From Chelonoidis abingdonii (Eukaryota; Chordata; Testudines; Testudinidae), in NCBI RefSeq assembly GCF_003597395.2, contig NC_133777.1:14359917-14423916 (forward strand): a stretch of 64,000 nucleotides of DNA, given 5' to 3'. A model generated the notes under the pieces. That model did no database searches and was not told the origin of the DNA. It was given only the letters and a program-made list of their open reading frames with translations. Positions 39,701 to 51,700 of the stretch are shown piece after piece; the first letter of the stretch is position 1; each line of letters begins with the position of its first letter. Both the position numbers and the translations under genes were made by a program.

Positions 39701-42700
39701 GAGATCTTCACTAGGTTCAAATACAAAGATGAACACATTCAACAACTGTTACAGGTATACTAAACTGTTAAGTAATAAAACAGATTAGCAAGAGTTTAGT
39801 TTGTATAAATTTAACATCTCAAGTTCCACAATTTCCCAAACACTCAGTGAAATCATCCATACATTAAATACCTCTCCAGTTAGGTCCATCATGACAAACA
39901 GCAGTGCTTTGAGGAAAGTCTGCTGGTTCTGGAGGACCCAAATTAAAGGCAGTCGTTCCATGAGGAATTTAATTGACACCACACCTCCTAGTTTAGCATA
40001 CCAAGCTTGTTCATAACAGCATGCACATAAACGCTCCACAATGTATGAAAACAAAGGAAGCTGACAAGCCTAAAAATAAAAAATAAAAAAAAAAACTGTC
40101 AATGATTATTTAATTCAATCAGCACATCCCATCCCCAGTTTTAAAGCATTCAAGAGCACTATGAAACAGGCTAAAATTAAGCAATTAAAGATTACATTAC
40201 CCTTTCCTTCGAACCCAGAATAATGCTTGCAACATCGAATATCACAGCTAGAGCCACTTCCCCTATCTTGCAGAGCTCCTTCTCCTCGTATGCCATACAG
40301 ATGGCTATGGCATCAATAAGTACCAAAGGATCCATTCCTTTTGATCCATTTTCTTCACTGTGAAACATGGCTGTGCTGGGCTGGCTTCCAACCTGATAGC
40401 ACTGCAGCAAAAAAGGGCCTACAATTTATATTGGAGGGGGGGGAAAAAGAACAGATAATGGATACTTCAGCATTAACAATCTTTAAATTAGATCTTCTGA
40501 TCTTCTCTGATTAACCCATTGCAAAACTAGTGAAAATTATGACTATTTGCATGTAAATGAATGGTCATAATTTTTTTTGTTTTTAAATGAAAAAAAAACT
40601 TATATGAAATGTTTTCTTGCTTTTAATTTGGTGACTATGTACTTCACTATGAAATTAAAACTAAGAATATTAAAGTAAAATTACATTTAAGTATCTTGAA
40701 GTACGCTTACAGCAGCTTTTTCTTTCCTATCACTTGAACTATATAAAAAGGTACAAACCAAGGTTTATTAAGTTACATTTTTTAAGTGAAAGATACTGCA
40801 TTACTCTTTGTTATTTATACAATTCCTTTTCTAGTCCTTCAAAAATTAAAAGAAAAAAAAGAAAATGTCCCCAAATCCCAACATGGGGGAAGGGAGGGGG
40901 TGGAAAACCTATAACAAAAATTTTGCATTTAAGGTACAAATGCATTCGACATCTGTTGATATCAAGATATACATAGCTCAGGGTTTTCAAAAGTGGTCTG
41001 TTATAACTTGTGCACATTTCACTGTGTTTGATTTTTGAATATTTTAAAAATATCATTATGTTATATCTTTGCAAGTATGGCTTACAAAACTATTTTTTAA
41101 TAGTTGAAACAGTTAAGTAACAGTAGAAAAAGAGTAAGCATATTCAAATAGGTGTAACAATAATATAATTAAGAAACGAAACTAAGATCTTAATGTAACA
41201 AAACATCAATTTTTTCCCTTTTATTCAAGAATTTATTGCAAAAAAGACTAAAACCTTCTCCTATCCCCTGACAGTTCATGAAATTTCTATTCTACATTTA
41301 CTCACCACATTGCTGAGCTACTGCCACCATTGTGTAATGGCGAATTAGGCTGGCTACAAAAGGCAAAGCACTAGGTCGCAGATCTTTGATGACTGCTGAC
41401 ATGAATGCACCTGTCAATGCCTGTTCAAATGTTTTACGGGCAGGAGTATCCTGTGCTTTGTACCGATGTGAAATAATTACACTGGGTATGGACTTCTCAG
41501 TAAAGCTGAAAAGACAAAATTATATCTATATTATAATCCTGAACTACTATGCCAACAGTTCAACCATGACCATCAAGGACTTAATTTACAGTTTGTTCCT
41601 GACTTCTAACCCCCACCCCCTCATTCTGATAAAGCCAGATCAATTCATTTAATCCATTTTAATTTTGGCAACCACTGGCAACATGATGGATGGCTCAATT
41701 TCATCATGAACATTTAAAAAGCCAGTGGTTCAGAAGAGGCCACACACACTCCAAATAATATGTATACAGGCATCACAGTGGAATTCAATTATAGAATGGC
41801 ATTTTTGATATTTTCACACTTTTATTTTATTAAGTAAGATGACATTTGATTTTGATCTTTAAGGTCTGAAATGTTATTTATCTATTAATTTACTGCCCAA
41901 TAAAACCTATCTGCTTCAAAGTCCAGACAGACTTTTTAAAAGTTACATTTATGTCAAATCTAAAATACATTATTATAAAAACAATCGTGCTTTTTAGCTA
42001 CATATTATTTGCACTGAGGGAATCAATGTAACGTATATATTATGCACACAGACGGCAAAAGTAACTTAAATGCAATGATTTTATTATCCATGATTTAAAC
42101 TTAAACTACTTTAACCAAACTACCTAGAAAAGCAACTGCTTAATTTAACAAACCCCAGCTCAGGCAAATACCTGGTATTTTCCAAGATCAACTTTATTAA
42201 AAAAGGTTTTATATTTTCACAGAAAAAAACTGATTGAATGTCTAACTACATTGCTTTTTCCACTCATGCTTTTGTCCAGAACAAAACACTTTATTTTTAA
42301 ATTGTATAGAAAAATATTACGAGTTAATCAGCCCCTAATAGGAAGCCTTCCATTAGGGCTGCTAAGGGACAAGAAAAAAAAAAGCAAACATAAGGGTTTT
42401 GTTTGGCAACTGTGGAGAAGGAAGAAGGGCAATCTGACACGCAGCTGGAAGGAGGAGACTTTTCCCAGGAGGTGCAGAAAGTGAGTACGCATACTGGGGA
42501 AGGGATTGTCTTAGCATACAGATTACTAGGTAGAAGTTGATGACTCTGGCCCCATTCCTATCCATCATCTGATTCACTTTCCAACATCTATCCTTGTTGG
42601 TAGGTCTACACATGCAGCAGCATGTGGAGTACAGATACAGCACACCAGCTAGTACAGGTATAAACAGCAGTGTAGATGCTGAGGCACAACTTAGGCACGC

Positions 42701-45700
42701 AGAGTAAAGCAGAGTGACCTTCGCACCAGAATGTTAGAGTACATACCCCTACAGTGGTTGGGCATGTAGAGAGCTGTAACTCCCATGCCTACACTGCTGC
42801 CTCCCTCCTCCTAGAGCCTTTCACTGAGGTGAGCAAAGGCTTTGCTAGAGGGGAGCCAATGGAGCTTTTTGCTTCACAGAGAAAAGGCTCCTGCAGCTCT
42901 CCACCAGCAGAGCCTTTCCTTGCCACAGTGAAAGTCTCTGGGAGAAAGGAGGCAGGTACCCTACCCTACCTACTACTACAAGCGTAGACAAGTCTGTGTC
43001 AACCTCTAGTATCCTCCTCTACCTTAAACATGAACCCAGATTCAGCTCTCTCTATTCTGGGTCCTAATGACTTTCTTTGACAGAAATTGGGTGGGGGAGG
43101 AAAAGGACAGAAGAGAGGGAAGAGAGAAGGGTATAAGCATGCAAGCTCCCACATGTAGGCAGAGATTAGGCACAACGCAAGAAGAGAAGAAGTTACTGGA
43201 CTGCCAGGAAGACCTGTTATACTGAAACCAGAACAAAAATTTGTTTCCATATTAAAGAATTTACATAGCACCAAAAATTTACCCAGCTTTCTGAAAATAA
43301 CTGTTCCGTGTGCCAACATGTTGACAGTTTAAAATGATATTATTGTGCCAAAATCACTTTAAAATATTTAACCACTAAGAAGGGATATTAGAAGGAACAG
43401 AAAAATTTTACTATAGTGCTTTGATTGTTATCTGAATTCTGAACCTCAAAATTCTGGACTATTCCAACCAACAATTCACCAATATAACACACAAATTATC
43501 TTAAATCATCTCCTAACTTACCAAACTGATCCCCCAGTCTCCCTACACGGTTTTTTTTTTTGGCTAGGGGTAAGGAAGAAGTGTCAAGGTGTCAAGAAAC
43601 TATCATCCATCATATATGGTAAATAAAACAAGATTCTAGAACTGTCCCTCAAAAGAAGGGAGGCCCCAGGCTTTGGACATTTAAAACAAAAACAGGATTA
43701 AGTACCAGAAAGCAAACTGCAGGTAACAATCCCACAGTGGGTATGCATTGTATAGACTCAGTGATGAATTTCCCCCTCAAAATTATAGTATTCTATGGAC
43801 AGTTCACATTTTACATAAACACAAGTCCTTTCAAGGATCATCATACTTAGGATGTGCAAGGAGCTGGTATAATGCATGTTTATTATCATCCAGGCTCATC
43901 ATGGCTACCAAGAAACACTTGATCACTTCCCAAGCCTGCCTCCGATAATATGGCTCTGTGTTAGCACTCTTCAAACAGTCCAGAGCAGTCTCAATTGCCT
44001 GCAATAAAAAATAAGACATTATCATCAACAGCAGTGGTTAATCATGTTGCCTTATAATAAATCAGTTTGTAAGGGTACCTAAATCATTTAAATACTACTT
44101 CTGCTACTCTTTAAACCTCTCAAGTTAAAAATGTCAAAATTTCTGCATAATGTACGTAGGCTTGAGTGAACTTGAAATTTTTATGTTTATTTTGGTTTTT
44201 ATGTGAATGGGAAGCTCTGAGTACATCATGGATACAAAAATTTCATCTGCATCCACAACAATTTCCTGCAATCCGCATTCCATCCATTATATCTATCCAC
44301 ATGCGCGTCTGCACCAGCAGCCTATTTTACTATTCGAGCTCTGTGCAGATGTAAAAATTTGGATCTGCATCAGATACGCAAAGATGGTAAAAATATGGTT
44401 ACCTAGGGAGGTAGTGGAATCTCCATTTTTTTTTATTTTTTTTTTAGGCCCAGCTTGACAAAGCCTTGACTAGGATGATTTAGTTGGGGTTGGTCCTGCT
44501 TTGAGCAGGGGGTTGAACTACATGACCTCCTGAGGTCTCTTTCAACCCTAATCTTCTATGATTCTATTAATACAATCACATCCACAGATGCAGAGACGCA
44601 AAGATTTGCAGGGCTCTACATCACAGCCAAAATCATGGAAGATTTATTCCTTTCTTCCCCCACTCCTTATGTAAACACTTTGTCTCTTCCCTCCAGCAGT
44701 ACTTACTGCACATACTTCCCACATATGCTGGATATAAAATGCGCGGGGGGGGGGGGGGGTTATCTCTCACCTCAGCGAGGCTTCCAGCCTCTTCCCAGAT
44801 ATCTGACTTAGAACTGGTGCGGACCAGGGGAATCCGACTGTTTAATTAAAACAAAGCATCGCGAAGGCCCGCATAAAGGGGGGGGGGGGGGGGGGTGTTC
44901 TCTCTCTGTCTCTCTAAATTCTCTGTAAGTTGCATGGCTGGGCATGGACCCAGCAGCAGCCAGACCATCCTGGATCCTACCGGGGCGGCCCAGCCCGCGG
45001 CGGCATGGCCCAGGTGCTGCTGCAGGGAGAGAGGGCTGGGGGAGTCCTCTCTCCCTGCCGTGGCCCCAGAGCACCCTCCTGCACCCCAAACTCCTCATCC
45101 CCACCACAGAGCCCACACACCCCAACACTCTGCCCCAGCCCTGAGCCCCCTCCCACACTCCAAATCCCCCAGCCTCACCCCCACCACATGAATTTTGTTA
45201 TGTACATTAATATGAAGGTGATATGTGCACCAGTATGGAGGTGATGTGTGACACAACAAAATTCATTCTGCATATGAGTGGGCAAAATTAGGGGGGAACA
45301 CTGCTCGGGGGGGAGGGGTACGCACGCAGACTCTTTCTTCATAGATGATTTGCTCCTTTTTCCACACAATACAAAATGTTTTTACATCATACATTCTCAA
45401 ACCTGTGTTAAGCAACACCTAAGAAGAACGGTATTCAAGACATTTGAGGATACTTGAAGGTGTCTCTTAAGAACAGGTCTTATATATTTTACACTTAAAT
45501 CTTTACAAGTGCACATACTTTATATTACATCCTTCCCTGAAACAGAAAAGCACACCCAAATGTAAGACAGACATGCATCAAATGTGACCCATGTGGAAAA
45601 TTCATTTGGGGGGCATGAAATAAGAAATTTCATTGCTTAACTGATTGTAAAATGAAATCCAATCATCCATGCTTAAACAGTTAATATGAGATTAGGTAGA

Positions 45701-48700
45701 TAAAAATGACCTTTGAAAGCCCTTTTGCTACAGACAAAGGGATATTTTGTTTCTTTCTAAGGAAAATCATCTTTTCATCTACTGAATTAACTAGCTGCTC
45801 TATCATCTTTTAAGCAATCTTATCAAGGTCTCAGTGAAAAGAACAATGAGTTCTCACAGACCATTGAAGTGGAACTTTTCTCATCAGGGCACTAAAAGGA
45901 AAGATGGATTTCTTATGTTTTCAGCTCATTTCAAATTTTCTAAAATTCAGCATTTACTCTCAGCACCAGTTAAGCATACTGTAAATAGTTTTGCTTCCTG
46001 GTCAACTAAGAAGTTGACCAGTGCTACATGTAATTGAAGAGATAGCAGTGAAACATAAAAGCCTTTAGATACCATGCAAATTCAGCTTTCTACAAGGCTA
46101 GACAGAATTCAGCATTAGTGAGGTTGGTACACATTAAAATCTCAAACAATTAATCACTGAAACTGATGGCATATGTACTAGGAGTTTTAATGAGGATATT
46201 TCATGAGCAAATATAAACGGTGCAGAAACTTTACTGGAAGGAAACTGACGAGGAAAAAAGGGTAAGCTTACCTTTTCCATTGGAAGCTGAATAGAGGCTT
46301 TACAGTCTGAAAACTCTACTGTAATACTGGGTCCCTGAATTTCCGTAACTATGTATTGTAGTTTCTGGGATTCCTTTAACATCTTCCTGTTACTTCCACC
46401 AAATTTACCAAGGACACGATAAGCCACATGAGAAATGCTGTCAGCAGGATTGCGTAATGTACGCCATAAAGCCTACAGATAATTTAAACGTTTAAGTGTG
46501 CTATATTTAGAGAAGTGTTGCTTGAAAATATTATTAATAATTAAACCTGCACAATTCCATACAAGAGAAATTTATTCTTCTCTCAAGGAATAAAATCTCT
46601 CTCTCACCAGTAGCTTACCAGACATTACAAGAATTTCCTCTTTTTGAAAATCAAATGTTTCCATTATGTTGTATTCAAGCAGCTGGTCTTTTACTTCTGG
46701 TTCTAAAAAGTAGTATTAGCTTTTCTCAATACAACAAAGAAACAGTACAGTTCTCAATTACGATTTAGATTTCATGGCTAACACTGGAAGGGAAGCATTA
46801 TATACAAAATACAAGGACGCACTGAAGATGAAGTAAATTTAGGTTAGTGTGCTACTTAATAAGGAAGCTCCATATACACAGGGCTTGAAAAGTAAATGCT
46901 ATGTTTGGAGTGTAAGGTATATTCAGCTTTTTCTGCATGTGATGAAGAACATCCCATTTTAGAGGAAATTGACAAGTTTAAACATGATGTAGCATTTCAA
47001 GATAATCCTGCATCTAAAAATATGAAAAGGCTGAAATCATCCAAACCCGCTTTAAGAAGTAAATCGTGCCTCAAATCTACATATTACATGGTTTTAAAAG
47101 AGCAAATAACACAAGTAATTACTTATTTTCCAGTCCATTACCTAAACTTCATCATCTTCTGTATCTATTAATGTTATTGTACTTGCCACCTTGCTACAGA
47201 ATCTCAATTCTTGGCTTTTAATTGTTTTTTTGTTTGTTTTTAAGAATAAATATAGGGGGAAGACCTACCAAAATGTTATGTCCTGGCCTCGTTTAATTTA
47301 CAGCTTTTCATATGTGCATCACCCAGCTTGAAAGTTCTGCGTCTACTTTGTAGAGACCTAATGAGAATGGTTCTCAGAACACTGACCACCCTGAGATTCA
47401 GCAATACTAAATTTCAAAGCAAAGGTTTAGGGATATTTAAGTGATCAATGAAAGCAGCAGAGAATCCTGTGGCACCTTATAGACTAACAGAGGTTTTGGA
47501 GCGTGAGCTTTCGTGGGTGAATACCCACTTCGTCAGACGNTCTATAAGGTGCCACAGGATTCTCTGCTGCTTTCACAGATCCAGACTAACACGGCTACCC
47601 CTCTGATAAGTGATCAATGACACCTAGTGGTTTTAGTAAAAACTACACATTTACCTGCATAAGCTCCGCTCGAACTGGCTGAATATGATCATACAGGAAG
47701 TCTGGCTGTAAATTATCCACACACAATTCAAGAGTTCTTAAACCTTGGCTAACCAGGGTCTGAGATCCATTTAGAGCTGACACCAAAGGATCCATCAACA
47801 TTGGCAGATAAGGAAGGAGGGAGCTCAATCGAACTGGTACAGTGAGACAGAGTTCTACAAACAGATCTTTCATATGTTGCTTGTGCAGGCCACTTTGCAA
47901 CATATTAAGTCCTGAAAAATAGTTGGAGGTTACATATTTTTTAAAGAGACACTATAATAATATGGTCTAAAACAGGAGTGAGCAAACGATGGCCCGGGAG
48001 CCCTCCAGAAGTTTTAATCTGGTTCTCGAGATCCCGCCAGGGAGTGGGGTCCGGAGCTTGTCCTGCTCTGGTGCTCCAGCTGGGGAGTGGGGTCGGGAGC
48101 TTGGCCCACTCCGTGCGGTTCCTGAAAACAGCAGCATGTTCCCCCTCTGGCTCCTACGCACAGGGGCAGCCAGGGTGCTCTGAACACTGCTCCTGCAGCT
48201 CCCATTGGTCGGGAACTGCAGCCAATTGGAGTTGCATGGGCAGCACTTGCGGATGGGGCAGCATGCAGAGCTGCCTGGCCACACGTGTATAGGAGCCAAA
48301 GGGAGGACATGCCGCTGCTTGTGGGAGCTGCTTGAGGTAAGCACCACCTAGAGCCTGCACCTCGACCCCCTCCCGTGCCCCAACCCCCTGCCCCAGCCTT
48401 GATCCCCCTCCCACCCTTCAAACCCTTTGGTCCGAGCCCAGAGGAACCTCCTGCACCCCCAAACCCTCATCCCCAGCCCCAGGCCAGAGCCCACATCCCA
48501 GCTGAAGCCCTCACCCCCTCCTGCACCCAAACCCCAATTTTGTGAGCGTTCATGGCCCACCATATAATTTCCATACCCAGATGTGGCCCTTGGGCCAAAA
48601 AGTTTACCCATCCCTGGTCTAAAACAACCAGTATTTTTCCAATCACATTCAGTGTGCCTTAAGGTTTCTACATTTAGTGCATTTGGTAAAGCTACTTCTC

Positions 48701-51700
48701 TATATCTATTCCCTAACTAAAAATCTGTTATTCGTATACATATGCAGGTCCAAAGATAACTATTATGTAATAGAAAACAGACTGCAAATACTATGGAAAG
48801 AGTGTATATGTGTATGCAAGAACAGTAACATGCACATTTAACATAATGAAATAACCTTTTAGTACACTGGTCTAATTCGGCTAATTCTAGCCTTCAGACA
48901 ATGAGGATGCTGAACGAATTCATATGTTCGGCAAATATATTTTAAAAAAAAAAAAAAAGCACATACTAACCTGAATGCTTTAATTTAAGATTTTGGCCTT
49001 CCAGTAAAGATAAAACTAAAAAATGCAGTAAATATTTTCAAGAACTTTTATTATGTCCACAAAATAAATATGTACACTACACCCTAATCCTAACCCTCCC
49101 ACCCCCCACCAAAAAAAGCTTTTATGGCGTATATTCCATAAGCCCCAGGTAGTAACTCTATTTGGGTATATATATTTTCCCCAATGCACTCTATGTACAG
49201 ACCGGTAGCTTCACATATTTGTTAACTAAATGGAAAATAAAATTTCCTAGCTGAAGATGGGTACCACAGGATTTCACTTTCCTGATATTGATTACCTCTC
49301 TCCAAATCTCAGTGGTTCGGCTTGGTCCTCTGCTCAGCATTAATACTTCTGGCTGCTATCTTTTCAGTCATGCATACCCTTATAGCCAATCTAATTTTGT
49401 TAAATTAGTTTGTCTTTAGACACTGTCACCATTATTTTTTTTAATCTGAGAAGAGGCACTTTTTCTTTGTGCCTCTCTCCCCAAATTGCCATGGTTCTGG
49501 CCACATTGCTTCTCCTAACCCACTCTTACTCCTCAGTACTCCATGCTAACAAGAACAAGCATACCAGAACTCACGACGGGAGGCAGAAAGAGTGAACAGC
49601 AGGAGCTGAGGTAGCCAGAACCCTGGAGACAGAGGCAGTGAATAGCAAGAGAAAATAAGCTAGAGTCAGATATTTAAAATACATGTCAATTGCCAAGAGT
49701 CCCCATATCTATAAAACACTTTTAGCCAGTAATAGAACTGTATTTTCAACACTTAACCGGAAATGGGGAAAGGTATTTGTTCTGACCTTGCAATAAGTTT
49801 GGTAACAGTGGCAAGAACTCTTGATACAGGAGATCATGACTGCCTCCTCCAATAGATCTGAACAGTGCTCTAAGTAGAAGGAAATAGTTGTATGGCTCCT
49901 TGGCAGTCTGTGCAAGTTCCATAGAGCTGTTCACTATCTTGTGCAAATGCGGCTATAAAACGAAAAGCTTCAAGATTAAAGCATCCATTTTGTCATCACT
50001 GTTTAAAAGTTCAACAGGATACAAAGTTATTTGCTGTCAATCTTCTAGATCAGGGGTTCTCAAACTGGGGATCGTGACCCCCAGGGGGTCATGAGGTTAT
50101 TACGAGGGAGGTCGCAAAGTGTCAGCCTCCACTCCAAACCCTGCTCCACCTAGTGCATTTATAGCAGTGTTAAAAATAAAAAAGGTGTTTTTAATGTATA
50201 AGGGGGAGGAGGGGTCATGCTCAGAGGCTTGCTGTATGAAAGGGGTCACCAGTACAGAAGTTTGAGAACCACTATTCTAAATGGAATAACCTTCCTTGAT
50301 ATAGGTGAGCAGCAGAAACACAAGCTTAACAAAGAGGCTGCTAAAGGTTAAACATTAAAAATATAGAAAGAGGTTATCTGAATTAGAGCTAAGAAATGTA
50401 TCATTCTCAATCATTGGAGCCATGGGTTCACATTAGTCACAAATGAAGGAGTTTGCTCACATATCCTGCAGTACAAAACAAAAGTACAAAACAAAACACT
50501 GAATCTGACATAACTGGCAACCTGTGCTCCAAAGAACCTTAAGGATGGACTAGCAGAAATATATCAGAGGTAAATGAGCAGAGAATTTGTATAGCACCCT
50601 CTTGCTCTAGGTCTAGCGTTATCATTAAAGCCTTCATTTTCATTAGCACTAAATTCACTAATTTTTAAAAGCACTCAATATTTTTTTTTTAAATCTCTGC
50701 AATTAGAAATTTACAATTCTGGTTAAGGTCGTCTTAGAATGCAGGACATTAACAGCTTGCGGAAACTATTAAAAACTGCAAGGAGATATCAGGACTGTCT
50801 CATCCCAGGTATGAACAGTGAAATAATTATAGCTTTTATTAACATCTGAAAGCCCTATACTCTGCTACACAACTGCTGTGAATAGCTTTCATCATTCAAT
50901 TAAATTGTCTACTCAAGGCCACATCATCAATTCTGTTGAAACAAAAATATAACAGAAGCATGGAACTGTGAAGGCAGTAAATCATACCATTTAAATTGGA
51001 TTTGCAGTTTATAAAATTTAAGTGACCTTGATTTGGATGACAGGTGAGGGGAAACTTAGCACATTACATGCACATAGTTTCAGATTACTGTTGCTTTACA
51101 AAGAAGCAAGTTAAAGTAGTAATCCATAAGAGTAAGACTAAACTGCTCTATCTAGACAGCACTCAACCACTCCTTTTACAGTGAAAACCCAAACTAAATA
51201 CCTACCAGTATAAAGTTGTTTGTGTTGGATACTTCACTCTTTTGGGGGGAGAGGGAATGGGGGGAGGAGCAGGCAAAACAGGGTTAATTAAGATTTGATG
51301 CCTTTTTTGCCTATATACACAGTAAGTGGTTCTAAGAAAACACTTTACTTTTGTGCTTTTAAGTACAGAAACCACCACATTTCTAAGATCATTTTAATGA
51401 GGCAGCTTAGATAACACTTGTCACAGGAACAATTTTAAAAACAAATTTTGTTTTCCAATCCAGACTTCAATGGCATTACTTGCACAAACATGCTCCTCTC
51501 ATTGAAGCTATATCATAATAAAAGCTACAATTAAGCAATACAAAATACTGTAGAAGGCTTATTATTAAAAGAGAGAAAAGAGATTTGAATTTTTTAATTG
51601 TGGCTACAGCAATAAAGGATAAAAATACAGTAAGCTACAGAGCCTGGCAAGGAAGTTATTCAACCAGGGAAAACTTTATGGGACTTCTAAGCAGACATCT

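Noticed and set aside
47967..48611. Overlapping frames of 86-135 codons on both strands
   Set aside because: All are within the 644-bp hAT element, which has exact target duplications and a C-rich minisatellite.
49079..49110. Telomere-like text 'ccctaatcctaaccctccc'
   Set aside because: Only about two imperfect units, next to a C-run; chance is sufficient.
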